The notes under the pieces: generated by a model | Database searches by the model: none | What the model saw: the letters and a program-made list of their open reading frames with translations, nothing else | What the model was told of the DNA's origin: nothing | Shown here: positions 12,001 through 34,900 of the stretch, piece after piece | Position numbering within the stretch: position 1 is the stretch's first letter | Layout of the letters: each line of letters begins with the position of its first letter | Assembly (NCBI GenBank): GCA_000149265.1 | Contig: CH002896.1 | Span: forward strand, 685,517 to 749,516 | Source of the DNA: Ciona savignyi | Taxonomy: Eukaryota; Chordata; Ascidiacea; Phlebobranchia; Cionidae | Reading direction: 5' to 3' | Length of the DNA: 64,000 bases | Translations under genes and position numbers: made by a program

Positions 12001-15000
12001 CATATCATTTTGGTGACAAAATCACATTATTGAGCACATGTGGTCGCTTTAGCGGAGTTAAATTTGAAGTTTTGGACCAAAATATGGCGGTCCTGGTCTG
12101 GAAACCGGGGTGGTCGCGTTATTGAAACAGAATGCAATGCATTGCCATAGTAAATTATTTGGGACCGCAATAAAGTGGTCCTGATAATGAGGTGGTCGTC
12201 AAGCGGGGCTCCACTGTATATTAATTCGATTTATGTTCTTCCGTTCGTTGTTCGGTATGTCCTGAACAGCCCTTTTGGATTCCTGAATACTGGATTCCAT
12301 GTAGGGTAGTGTCAAGTTTGTTGATTAGAATCAGTAATTACCCACTGACAACCAGTCAGATGTAATATTTAGGCAAGTTATGTACCGGTCATTGTCTTAA
12401 CCAAGTTGTTTAATGGGAAACTAGCATGGTATCCATCCTAGACATAGTTTGTTAACCCATCTGTGGATATGAGATCATGACAATTGTCAGACTGCCCTGT
12501 GTGTTCTTACCTATAGCGATACACCAGAGAATACTATCCAACAATGTTCTGTTTAAACTACTTGTAGAGTTTATCGCCCGGCTTAAGAGCAGAAGCGTTA
12601 AAACGCGCACAATTGGTCCAACTGCTGAAACAAGTGAACCCGGAATTACAACTATGTAGGAAGAGCACCAGTGATGCTCACCCCCAAACTAAAACTACTA
12701 TGGAAAAAGGTAGCAATCTTATGTTTTTATTTAAATACACATTAAATCCCAAAGCACCAACAGTTAACTGTTTTAACTTAACCTAAAACTTCTTGTTAAA
12801 TATCCTCCGGTGTATCTTTCCTTAAGTTCTGGAGCTGAATTAATTTTTATTTTCCGTCTTGAATTTTAATGCATGCTTACTTCCATATGTGGTATCCAAA
12901 CAATAACTAATACTTCCCACCTGAATGAGACCAAATAGCTTTGTGCAATAGTGTTCTGCCTTTCCTAGGGTTGTAGGGTCGAAACTGGTCAGTAGTTAGT
13001 TGGTTATATTCTACGGTGAGGCACTTAGCGGCGGACATCACCTGAACCAAGTGGATTAATAGATTATTAAAATTAAAGGACAGTCTTGACAACGGACATC
13101 TGCAATCTGACAAGTTAATAACACTTCCTTTCATATTTTAAAGATAATCTGATGTTGCCTGTGCGATAACTCATGTTTTCCCATTCAGGGGATTAAACAT
13201 AGACAAATATTCTATCTTATCCTAGATATATGTCATATATACACGAAGTACTTTTTTTATTCAGAAAAATAAATAACAAATATGTATTCATCCTAAGCAA
13301 TAAATAAGCAATATAAGAAGGGGACTAACCGAGTAGAGGTTAAATATGTTTTTTTAAACCTTGTGGTTTTATCTAATGCATCCAATCTGCCTTGAGGTCT
13401 TAAGTCAATATTTGAAAAGGACACAATTTTATATTGCACATTCCACATTTCAGATATCTACATGCATTAATAGTTTAGACCTACAGCTATCGTATAACCA
13501 TTTTTGGACGATGAAACAAAAAAACTTATATTTCTAAATTTAATATTTAACAGTTCAAACCTCCTTACTAAACTCGCTAGGGACCCAGGTTGCCAGATAT
13601 ACGGTTTGTAGTTAGACTGCACAGCTGAGCAAGGGAAAGCCGCGGAAACCAGTTGTGAATGTGGATGGTATGAACTGTAAAATATTAAATTTGTCTTCAA
13701 GAAGTCGCAGATAAGAAGTTATTAAACCAAACCCATTTATTTTGAGATCAGTATGAAAAAAGTAGAATTGGTTTCCTTGATTTGTGTGTTTCTGCATCTG
13801 TTATTTTCTCAGGTTTCGTGGGTCCTGGTGTTCGCATCAAGCCTCGTCAAAATACACCGTCTCGAGATGGAAATGTGCGACCAAGTTTCCCTTTATCACC
13901 GGTAAGAAATGTGTTGGGCTATTTTTTTCGTAAGCCAATATTTCCTGATTAAGTTTGTCTGGGTAAATGCATACAATTTTGCATGCACAAAACTATCTGC
14001 TTGAAATTTATTGGGTTAAATCAATGCATTTGGGGTCTAACATCTGTGCTGTAATAATCAATGTATAATCCCATTCCCACACTCCTAAAATCAACCATGG
14101 CCAAATATCTTGTTCCATATTAATTGCAGCATATGGTTAAATACCTTATAGAGTAAAAGTACATTGTGCCATCTGACTTTATAAAAATGTTCTTATATAC
14201 TAGTCCATGGTTAATGTGCGGCGACCGAACTTTATGGTGACCCGATCTGTTCTTCGTCCTGATGCCCCTCCCCATATTCCCCGCGCTGTCTCTAGTAAGC
14301 CCATCTCGCAGTCAAAACGACAACAAAAGGAAAACGTGCCAAAACAACGTAAGGATAGTTGTAGAAAGCATTTTTCATGATTGGCCACGCAAATAATAAC
14401 TCTCAACTGTCTTTTAGGCAAAAGCAATGAACAGAAAGGCATGTCGGAACAGTTAACTATCTCTAGCTCTGACTACGGTACTTACATGGCGGCAAAACGA
14501 AAGGTGCGGTATGTTTTTTACAACCTCTGGACTGCAATGTTAACTTTTTTAATCATCAATGTAGAAAGCAGCTGAATTAGAAGCCAAATCAACCGATGCG
14601 AAAACCGAGGAGGATTTTGATGAAAAAATAGAAACAGAAAACAAGGTAAAAATTCAGTATAACTTCTAATAATACGATTGACTGTGTATGAATTTTCCAA
14701 ACCAGACAATGTATTTTTTTTGGCCTAACGTTGGATACCTTGCCAGCTTAGTTTTCTGTACTATCTGTATATAAATGGGTGCTTTTAATAGTTTGACTAT
14801 ACTACTATTTTGTAACACCGTTTGTCCAATCACAGTATTGCTGCATTATGTTTAGGTTTGCAATGCAGAGATACACAAAATATAAATTCGTAGAGGGGAG
14901 AAAAACTGCTCACTAAAACTATAAAAACTATTTCTAACCCTGCCCAAAACCCTTATCTTACGAATCCTACTCTAAACCCAATGCTCTTATCTTGATTTTA

Positions 15001-15928
15001 GTGTACAGTTTCCATTATCCCATATTTTAGTTTTCCCTGTATTATATGTGGGTTTAAACATTTGAGACTTTCGAAATCATTTCTAATCTCCGTAAATGGA
15101 ATTGTGGTTTACACTATATCGCAGGGAAGCAATACAAAGGTGGTGTCGAGCGGCGACGACGATTCTGTGGTTGTGGTGCTGGACGAACCGAAGAAAGAAC
15201 AGGATTTGGAGCGAAAATTTGGCCAGTTTTTTTGCAGACGCTGCCTGCGTGGCTGGGCAAGTAGGAACGTGTGGTGCGTTCGCAACACATGCAAGGTGGG
15301 TTAACTCTCGAACAAATCCCATTTTTATAACAACAATCCAAAATTTCGAGGCAATTACAATCAAAATGGCCGAAAGGGTGTTGGTTTTGGCCAGTTGTGC
15401 TCTGCTCTGTGTCTAAGAACTACTATCTGCATGATGGAAATGTGTATTACAACTGTTGTCAAAACAATGGTTCTTTGTGAAGTACTTGTAGGATTCAACA
15501 GGGGCGAAGCCCTACCCTACGTTGCCAACCCTGTGTTGGCGAATTTGCAGTGATTGCTCTATTTTCTATATTTGACATAAAACACCCTCTTGTGCTGTCA
15601 TGTAATTGCGCTAGCAAATTAACAGTACTATTAGTAAGACTGTGGACATGGCACTTAATGAGTGTTGTCTTGATCTTGTGGTTTTATCGATTTCAAAAGT
15701 TTTACAACATTATAACAAAAATCCTAGAAACCTGACTGGGCAGGCAAGAGATAACATGATAATTATTGGTATTTTACATAAATGTTGACCCACACACCGA
15801 GATAAAATTCAATCTACTATACAAACATTTAACCATTCCAGGTTTACATCAAGCAAACTTGCAACATGTGCAATCGGATCGTCAACCCGTATCTCGTCTG
15901 CCATTTATCTGGGCAGCCAGCCCAATAA
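9055..15928 (+). CDS. ZAR1: ZAR1-like 3CxxC zinc-binding protein, 7 exons
   Basis: Exons 9055-9100, 13813-13901, 14204-14348, 14418-14503, 14565-14645, 15125-15295 and 15842-15928 join in phase into 234 residues with GT-AG introns. The first two thirds are basic and low complexity, including QQKENVPKQR. The C-terminal part, FGQFFCRRCLRGWASRNVWC then KVYIKQTCNMCNRIVNPYLV, matches the first half of the zf-3CxxC domain of zygote arrest protein 1 (FG..HC..C...W.S..VWCV....KVY.KQ.C..C....NPY.V). ZAR1 proteins act in oocytes on maternal mRNA. The usual second half with more cysteine pairs is absent: the frame stops eight residues after a CHL. Either this is a shortened relative or the last exon was missed. 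An AATAAA sits at 16391-16396. Start chosen for the ATG just after an acceptor. Confidence 0.8.
9478..9562 (+). repeat. SINE 3' remnant
   Basis: Contains GTGATAACTTTATGCC..TTTTCCATTCACGGGAATAAA and a weak pentamer tail, which is the 3' end of the common SINE. In intron 1 of the ZAR1-like gene. Confidence 0.55.
10740..11115 (+). repeat. Direct duplication, copy 1
   Basis: Shares a series of blocks in the same order with 11265-11620: GGCTCCAAGCAGGCA, TTTCAAAACGCG, ACAATGAGTTTATACACA, AATGTGTGGGAA, GACACGCAGAGGAAATGA and a final GTCACTAC block. Both copies lie in intron 1 of the ZAR1-like gene. No coding potential was recognised. Confidence 0.75.
11265..11620 (+). repeat. Direct duplication, copy 2
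   Basis: Second copy of the block series described for 10740-11115, offset by about 500 bases. The open frames on both strands here are by-products of the repeat and match no family I know. Confidence 0.75.
11700..12216. mobile_element. Pogo/Tc1-like MITE, about 517 bp
   Basis: The left end CAGTTGAACTCCGCTGACC and the right end CAAGCGGGGCTCCACTG are imperfect inverted repeats beginning CAGT-GA-C-CCGCT, flanked on both sides by TA. Subterminal blocks also mirror each other (GGGACCG, GTGGTCGT..GCGG). TA target duplication and CAGT ends are typical of pogo/Tigger-type non-autonomous elements. No transposase frame is present. In intron 1 of the ZAR1-like gene. Confidence 0.8.
12950..13225 (+). 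repeat. SINE copy, diverged
   Basis: Recognisable blocks in order: GGGTCGAAACTGGTCAGTAG (box B region), GGCACTTAGCGGCGGACAT, GGATTAATAGATT, AATCTGATG.TTGCCTGTGCG, GTTTTCCCATTCAGGGGA and TATTCTATCTTATCCTA. Plus strand, in intron 1 of the ZAR1-like gene. Confidence 0.7.
14890..15035. mobile_element. Short MITE-like element with C/A-rich core
   Basis: Begins GAGGGGAGAAAAACTGCTCACTAAAA and is followed by TTTCTAACCCTGCCCAAAAC with spaced CTAACC/CTAAACC phrases. The same terminal sequence occurs, reversed, at the right end of the 41180-41375 element. Lies in the ZAR1-like intron before the zinc-domain exon. Confidence 0.6.
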
Positions 15929-16870
15929 ATGTGTGTATCGAACGAAATTAAACTGCAAAGCAAGGCTGTTATAAATGGCCAACTATTAGTAAAACTTAAG
16001 TTTACTACGAAACGAACGGTTAAACTTCTATATATTTTATGTTTGCAGAAGATGCACCCGAAAATATGAAATATTTCTGTTACTACTACTGTGGCTATAT
16101 AATGGATGTGCATGCGCAAAAAAAGTAAAATGACCAATATTCTTTCTCTTTTTAGCTTGTGACCAATAACAATTTTATGCAAATTCGGTAATGGTGAAAC
16201 CTTTGTCCATCTGTATATAACCTGGTAGTAGCTTGTGTTGTGCGATGGAAATATATTTTCGCTTGTTTTGTTAATTGGTTGGCTGCTGTGGGTCTACTGT
16301 AAGAAGATCAAATGATACAAGAGTACACTCTTTGTACATTCCAACCTTTTTGACATTCCTTTGTTTCAGCGTACTATATGCATTGACGATAATAAAGTTC
16401 AACATGTGCATATGTAAATAGTAGTTTTGCTCTGGTCAAGCTTACAAAATGCCAAACTTGAAGATTTTAAGCAATCCATATAAATAATATGATATTCTGG
16501 TTTGTTCTTATAAGTGTGTAAAAGTAACGAAAACTCTTAATAATCACCCCCATTACCTTGTGCTGACTGTGTGTTTAGATTAATGTATTTATGTTCCTTC
16601 AGCACCAGTTTGCAGCACCGTTTGAAAACGGCCTTGCCCAAAGACTTAAACAACTGGTTAGACATTATTTTAATCGTAAAACCTTTTGGCTGACTGACTT
16701 TCATACTAGATGATTTACTCAAACTTCTATTCCAACATTCTGTACTGTTATAAAGTTTAAAAAGTCAAACAACAACCATTTCTTGTTTTTCAACAATTGT
16801 TAACAAGTACAAAGGACAATTATGTGTAAAAGAAACGCACAGTAAGCGGTGTATAAAATATCAAATAAAT
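15929..16870. other. Convergent 3' region of ZAR1-like and DRC1
   Basis: Contains the ZAR1-like 3' UTR with AATAAA at 16391-16396 and the 3' UTR of DRC1 on the other strand. I saw no further exon with certainty; an alternative ZAR1-like last exon after the AG at 16046-16047 is possible but lacks the expected cysteines. Confidence 0.5.
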
Positions 16871-27112
<10,242 letters not shown>

Positions 27113-30100
27113 GTTTTCGTTTATCTGCCCAAAATTTTCCGTTTCTCACTTTTCCATGCCTGAAAAAAATATCAAAATGACATTAAAATATAAGAATAGA
27201 AGTCGCTGTAAATGGTGATGCTCTGAAGCCTACATCGCAACATTGAACGACAAAGGAATCTCTGATAGGCTGATAGCTTTAATCACAAGCTTGCAGACTG
27301 GTATGTTAACACTATTGACTATGAATCTATGATTAGTGCATTATAACATTTTTATAGAGTACATGGATTCAATATACACGCAAAATCACTACAAAAGGGG
27401 TTAACTTTATATTATAACGATAAAGTTGTGCCAGACGGGTTAAAAAATTATCTTAAAAACAAGAAAAGTGGTACAACATAATGTCTTACCCAGCCACTCT
27501 TTGGCTTCTTTGTGACTATAGCAACCATAGAAATATAATGTTAATCATAAAGATCTTTAATATGTTAGAACTAAATTTATTTTATATTTAAAATAGATAA
27601 ATAAAATTATTAAACAATAAAATTAAATACACCTAGTTATTTAAAATAAGGTAGTGCAAAAAAGGCAATATAACACTGCCCGCCACATGTTACTTCACAT
27701 GCTACATCGAGTACTATTATGTAATGATTCGGGCGGGCAAGCTCGGAGTGACAGCGGGACGAATTATTTATTCTAAAAAAAGTCTCTTTGAATAAGCCAT
27801 TTAAGGTATGTTGTTTGAATCCACTGATTCAGGTTAAAAAAAACTAAGACAATGTCTTCAACGGGTTAAATTAGACCTGGTTACCCGATTGTGGGTACGT
27901 GCTATATTCTTATCAGTATCCCACCCACGTAAATGCTTATTGAGTCAAGTTTTTCCTCCGTAAATAAACAAGGGCGCCCGACACAAAATTTTAAAATCAA
28001 GTGTACCACATCTACATTTTTGTGAATTACATTAGTTAAACATGGCACCAACCCATCTGTTGATCAAGTCATGAAGCTATAAAGACTTTCGTAACAGTCA
28101 CAAAAAATGTTATGAGGTAAGGTGATTCGAGTATAATTCTCTTTGGGTTTTTATGGTGTATCAGGTTGGGGTTAGCGTTCGATTTTGATGATGACAAGCC
28201 GTTAATAATGGCAGCCTACGTCGTGTAGCGTGGCAATACATCACCGGCGGTTGACAAACGTAAAAAATTATACGGCCACCCAATGTGATAATGATACAAG
28301 TATTGCATTGCTGCATTAAGTTTTGCAGTTTGCAGGCAGGCTACACAGTTGTTTTTAATCATACACCCGTGATCGTGATACGAGCTTACGACCCAAAAGG
28401 CGCAAAATATTATGTTGCATAGCGTTACACAATCCGAGAATTTAAACTGCTCGACCTGACATCGACCTATCCACCCCCATCAAATACTCACAGATTGGAA
28501 TTAAAACATAACGCATCATTAACATCTATCTTTCAGTGCGCTTTGGCACAAAAAAGTGGAACATCCCCGTGGTGCTATCATTGTTTCATTCCTGCCTGTT
28601 TCGCCAACATTCAATGATAAGGCTTACAGCATTTTGATCAATCGTCGGACAGTTGTGTCTCACTTAGTGGAACCAATAAACCGTGAACATCTTTTGTGTT
28701 TCTCCATGGGAGTTTTGCCCGTACATCCACAATTCGGCGGTTTTTAATGCAAATGTAATGGATGTATTGATATTACAAAACTTTTTAAATATATTCGAAG
28801 AAAAAAAACGTCACAAAACTCTATAAGAAACAATTCCTTGCTTTCGATTAAGGACTTCTTTGGCAATTTTTGTTTTAACGTTTTACAATAACCTTTTAAA
28901 TGGCATAAAACTTAACGAACAATTAAGCCTACATTACCGCCTCATTACAGAGGTAATTACTGGCAGGTCACGTGACTTCGATCGGAAACGCAGCTGTAAA
29001 GACGGAACGATTAACAACATGTCAGGACAGGGTTGTTTCACGGTTGTTACACGAGCCTGCTGTCAACAAGCACAACCGCTTGTTAAGTTTGTGTGTATTC
29101 TTGCTTAAGCCTCTACGACGTGGTCGGCCTGGGCCACTTCACTCCGCTTAAGGCCACGAAGTACAACGCAATATGACGGCACAAGGACTATGCGATTAAA
29201 CGGAAATCGTAAACTGTCTCCGATTTAAACAAAAATTGGCGCCGGGTTTAACTCCGTCTTTTTTCGAGTTCGAAGACTAAACACCGCGACATCTTTTTGT
29301 TTGATGTGTTCAGTCAAGGCATGATGGTAAGCGTGTGTGGTAATTGCCTCTTGGTACCTGTAAGTGTGTTAATTAAGTCACGTATCGGTGGGACACATCT
29401 CTGCGGAATAGTCTCGAATTAATTGATCCTAATACTGATTATAGAATGGCTCTATTGAGATCGCTAAATAATCAACAGTGATCGGCTTGCATAAAATGAG
29501 CGTCGTCTGTTTCCCTTGAGAGCAAAATCCAATCGCCGTTCAATGACAAGTTTATAGCTTTCAATTTGAACCTGCGACCTATTTCACGCGCCCGGCCAAG
29601 CCCGACGGAATTTACTTCTATACAGGTTCCGTGAGAAAGTATATTATTAACGCCTGCTTGACCCTCGTATCCCTCGTCTTATATAGTTAAATGCGCCGCT
29701 TAGCGCACCCGAAAAAATGCCGCACGCGAACGGTCCCACAAGACAAGGTAATCGGGATGCCCGTTAAAGGCATTAAAAGCAGACAACTACCGACCGATTA
29801 CAAGTTAATTCGCAGTTACCCGGCCAGACTGCGGGTCTCGACACACTGTGATCCGTGGCTTGATGTAACAATCAAAGTAAACAGTGAAAGTGTCACAATA
29901 TTTAGACTATAAAAAGATCAGCTGCAGAAAATGTATAATAGATTAAATAGTAAAAGTAGTTAGATTTACTAGCGGACAGGTGAATTTTATTTTTACTTCT
30001 GGAATTAGTATATATAAAGTAAAAATTTGTATTAGTTTTTTAAAAAGTTGTCGATATAACAAAAAATTGTTATATTTTACAGATAAATTTATATTTGTTG

Positions 30101-30118
30101 CAAAGCCGTTTTCAAACC
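27113..30118. promoter_or_regulatory. Intergenic region between DRC1 and LBX (head to head)
   Basis: Three kilobases without a supportable gene. The part from about 28,100 to 29,900 is visibly richer in G and C than its surroundings and free of recognised repeats, which is what a cis-regulatory block of a developmental homeobox gene might look like (inference). An acceptor-like TATATTTTACAG ends at 30082, 36 bases before the LBX start. Open frames here have no family resemblance. Confidence 0.35.
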
Positions 30119-31927
30119 ATGGCTGTTAGTTCGTCCAAACACGCAGAATATAAACCAACCCAAGGACGTAGATCAAGCGACCAGAAGAGTGATCAAAGTC
30201 AAAACACTAAACGAGTCACACCTTTCTCCATCGACGATATTCTTTCTGCACCAAAAAACGTCGAATCCAGGACCCCTGAAAATAAAACAAATAGTTATGT
30301 TGGCGAAGAGGGCTTGTCCGCTACACATGATTTCCTCCCTGCGTTTTATTCTTGGCAGCAAAATTCTTACTCGCAGTGGATTGACAATCTCCGTCGATTG
30401 TATGCAGTTTCGGGATTGGAGCCGCTCTTACAAGCTGGCGGTCAGCATGCTTACAAATATAGAGGAACTTGTCGCAGAAGATCATCGTCGAACTTGTTGC
30501 ACGGGAAAGGTGTAGCCGATTTTGGTCGCAAGTCGACAAGGACATCGCCTGTAAATTCCGCCATTCGAAGACATAAAGTCGAAGAAATTAAAACCGAAAG
30601 TTCCACGGTTCGATCTGAGGCCACGGTCGAAATAACAAACCTTCGAAGAAAACGAAAACTTTTGGAAAATGGCGAATGCGTTTCGCTTCCCGGTAGCGGG
30701 AAGGCCGCATCGGATTCCAAAACCGAAGATGTCGTCACTAGTTCGGATTCCCCCCTTCACGCACTTGAGAAACTAACCTGTTCCACCCTGCAATATTTAG
30801 AAACAAGTATGTAAAACGTTCGAGTTGATCATATCCCTAAAAAATGCGTGCGACTCTAAACGTTCGTCTTTTTGCTCTCAACAGAACAACCGAGTCTTCA
30901 CACCGTTGCTGTCGGCCAGGAAGTGCGGTCAAAACGACGGAAATGCCGGACCGCGTTTTCTACCTTTCAGCTTTCCGTCCTGGAACAGCGATTCAATTGT
31001 CACAAGTATTTAACACCCTCCGATCGCGACCACATCGCCAGGGCACTCGGTCTCAGCGCTTCCCAGGTGCCCCACATTTGCATTTTTTGACAAATTACGA
31101 AACAACGTCCTTCAAATCTTGCGTTATTTTTTTTGTAATGTTATATATGTGTTTTAATTGCGTTTTTAATTGTTTGAAAAATTACGAAATGCCTTCTTTC
31201 GATTCTTGAGTTAATTTTTGTTTTGATTTCGAGAATATAATATAATCATTTCATTTATTTTAGGTTATTACGTGGTTCCAAAATAGACGCGCAAAACTAA
31301 AGCGAGATATAGAAGAGTTGCAAAACGACATTAAAACGGTGAGGTAACGTCCCGAATCGATTTATATTCTATATTATTTTAGATATTAATATTGTTTAGT
31401 GTTTTCTGCGTTTTTGCTTTGCGGAATTTTTCTCTTTTTAAACTACGCGTAAATTGAAAACCGTCTAATTGTATAATTTATATTTAAAACAACTGTAAAA
31501 ATCAATCATTTGACAAAAGCGAATATGTAGCACTGTATAAAACAGGGAGATAATGCTAATCAAAACGAAAAGCCAACAATTTACTGTCCACTTTAAAGCA
31601 ATGAAATATATTAAATAAAAATGAAATTTAAGATCCAATTTAAAACGTCCACAAAATTACACTGCGATTTTGGTATCATTTTGGTTTTTATCGCTATATT
31701 TTATATAAAAAAACTTGTTTAAGTTCGTACAACACTGTTAATATCACGCAGGTATAATTTATTATCTAAATACATGACCATCTTAAATATTTTATCGATA
31801 TTGAGTATTTATTTTAATTTAATTTGTTTCATAGGTAAATAAATGGTCTTCCCCTGAAATTCCGCTGCTGAAAAGACCAAATGACAAAATGGAATCAAAA
31901 TCCGCTTCGCCGCCCCCGCAGCAATGA
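30119..31927 (+). CDS. LBX: LBX-type (ladybird) homeobox transcription factor
   Basis: Exons 30119-30806, 30885-31066, 31264-31338 and 31835-31927 give 345 residues. LBX proteins specify migratory muscle precursors and dorsal neurons in vertebrates. Near the N-terminus VTPFSIDDIL is the eh1-like repressor motif of LBX, and before the homeodomain SPLHALEKLTCSTLQYLET resembles the LBX pre-homeodomain block. The homeodomain runs from RRKCRTAFSTFQLSVLEQRF through KYLTPSDRDHIARALGLSAS to QVITWFQNRRAKLKRDIEEL; the last stretch, including the LKRDIEEL extension, is the LBX signature. An intron splits the homeodomain between Q44 and V45. Start ATG has a strong context (ACCATGG). AATAAA is at 32450-32455. 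The long N-terminal arm and short C-terminus are otherwise unremarkable. Confidence 0.92.
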
Positions 31928-34900
31928 AAGACAAAGAGAAACGCAAGCAAGCACGTTATTTCTAAGAAGGGATGCTTGGATTGTATACTCAAAACAATCA
32001 AATAACGAAAGACAAAATTTCTAAGGCAACACATACACAAAACTTGTTACATTGATAAGACGAATACTGTCGATGGGAATTGGTATGCGCCATTTTAGTC
32101 ATATCTTTAATTAATGCATTTACATGACCGTTTTAGGGAATAGAATCAAGAGTTTACTATATACTTTCTGTTAAAATATTGTTAAAATGCCCAGCGAAAA
32201 TTCTCTCTTTCTTTATCACGGTGGTCGGTACCTTGACCTTGATTCGCAACGATACCAGAAGCATGCAGTAAATCACTGCTCCGTTAAACTGTTGACAGAA
32301 GACTCTTTAATTTATTGAACCTTCGCTTCTAATAGGGTCTAAGTTTTCGAAACCTTTCCATGACAGGCGTTGAAATGAGTTGAATAATTTAGTATTTATG
32401 GCTTTCCAGGTGTGCTTGATTGTACGCGCTGCGAAGAATTTGCTTTTGTAATAAATAAGCTAAATCAAACCTGGTGTTTGTTTTGATGATACGAGAACGC
32501 ATTGACGTCTATATGGAAGATGCATTACCTGAGCAGCGATTTTTCCCTTTAGGAACGTGTGTGATTAGTGCTGTTACGTCTCGGGCCACCCACCGTCTAC
32601 CTACCAGCACAAAACAAGACATGAAAGTTAAGTCGAGATAATAACGCTTGAAATAATGAGTGTGTGCAATAACCCACCGAGCATGCAGCTGCCACTGTTA
32701 TATTTTAATATACTGTAAAACAGAGGGTGCGCAAGGGCTAACGATCAAATATTTTCGGCCACCCACGACAGAGTGGAGTCGTCGAACGGTCGATTACTTG
32801 AGATAGATCGGTTTGTGTTGACACAGGTTTGAAACAAGTTCAGCTGAGGACCGATTAAGCTAATGGATGCCCATCAAATCAAATTAGCCATTTAAGCATC
32901 GTGGATAAGCAGATTAAGGACATTTAAAATGATACGAAGTAAAAACAACAGTGTTTTGATGTCTGAATTGGCGGGAATTGAGAAGATGGGTTAATTTGGA
33001 GCGTGACACAAATGGGTACGGTAAACTCGATAAAGATTCGCTACATCATGCTTCAAGCTGGCCCATCTGGTGTCCTTATATGGCCCTCGATCCCTGGGTC
33101 TGCTCTGTGGAAATACTACCGCGTGCCCAGCAGCACGCAAGAGGTATTAAGGCTCGGGAACCGCACGAGAGCCGTTTATTACCGCGGGCTTCTCACCACA
33201 TGCTGCTCATATTGACAAGGGCTCGTTGCTCGCCATTGATCATTCGCCGCTGCCATCGATATCTAAAGATAAACCCCCGAGCGTAAGTAGACGGAGATTA
33301 TGCGTCATAAATAAACGCGTTTTTTGATGACAACTATTTACGCACCGTGGATTTTGAATGCTCACCTATATTTTACGACTTTAAAAGGCATGGTTTTTTT
33401 TGAACATGTGATTAAGGTGAATAAACGAGTGAGCGAGTGGTTTTCATAAATCATAAACAATTATACTAACTAAAATGGAGGGCCGAACAAATTGTACAAA
33501 TAATGTTATATATTTTACAATTCAGATATAAAATGCATAGTGCGTCAGTATTGTCACATTTTTGTCACTTTAACCAATGATCTGATATCGTATACATGAA
33601 ACGATTAGTACAGAAAAGATATCGCCCAAGATTGATTACGTGGACTAAGCGGTGTCGGTTTAGATCTTAACCCTAAATCGAGCATCTATACGGCTACATA
33701 TCATAAACAAGGGCACCACTACAAGGCGGGAATATGAAAATCAGTTTTATTTATACCAATCGCTTACTCAGCCAAGGTCGTAAGGGTTTACATTGGGTTT
33801 TTAGCAAGGCCGTATATATCTGTCGTTCCTTATTTTGGTAATTTTCACTAATATATATATTAAAGCAGCTGATTTAAATATTAAAATAAGTAGTTTTTAT
33901 TTACCAACGTTTCGTTGGCTTAAACAATTCTAACATCTTCTTGGGCAAATGACAAAGAATTTGTAGGCCTACATCTGTTGTGCTGTTGTGTCTACACATT
34001 CTTTTTATTAAAGAACCCTCTTTTTTCATAAAGTTTTTTCAAGTTTTGTTTTAAAAATCGCGTTATTCTGCTAAAGTTGTTCATAAAAATCCTTGCAAAA
34101 TACCTCAAAATCTCGTTTTTTTCTCTATGTTTTTATATGTAAGTTCTTTAATTTATGCATGTCCATAATTTAGATGTCAAGGTTTTTTTTACAATGAATA
34201 AACCTACTACATTTAAACATTCTCAGTTAAGACGAAACATTTGTTAAAGTGAAAAAAGACAAATTGCAAAACATAAATAGGCTCAATGCTTGGTTTATGA
34301 ATAGTAGAAACGTATGCCTGTATACTATACCGTAGGGCGTAGGCTAAAGTATGATTTTTCGGGCAGTCGTATAGAAATACTATTGCAGTATGTTTAAATT
34401 TGTAATAAATTTTTAAGTCAATTGAAGCCACTGAATCAAAACCACGACCGTTCACTGCGCATTTTTAATGGTCGCAGCAAGAAGGCACGAGCATAGTTTA
34501 CTAAACTTGTTTAGTTTTACGAGGCATAGAGTGAGGATCGATCGTACTTGTTGTCTGATCAATATTACCCTTTGGCGTTTTCATATACCCCAAGTTTGTT
34601 TTTTTTTTGTTTTTTTTTACCGAGCCAAGTTTCGATCCCATGATGGGCTCGTCACTAAGACCGCTTTTTTGTATAAGAGTTGGTATATGTATCGGTCGCG
34701 TTAACCATTTGGCCACACGACCGTACCATATACCCCAAGTAATCCTTTTGCATTGTATCGGCATATAGGCACTGACTTGTATCGTAACGCCGTAAATATT
34801 TTACTTTCCGCAGGTTGACGCTATTGGTCTTTTCTTACGCAAATAATTTTGCTAATAGTGCCCATATTTCTAGCAATAATTTCTTGGGAAATAGTAAAAA

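Noticed and set aside
32978-33286. 102-residue open frame downstream of LBX
   Set aside because: Overlapping frames on the same stretch, no family resemblance and no splice context; treated as non-coding.
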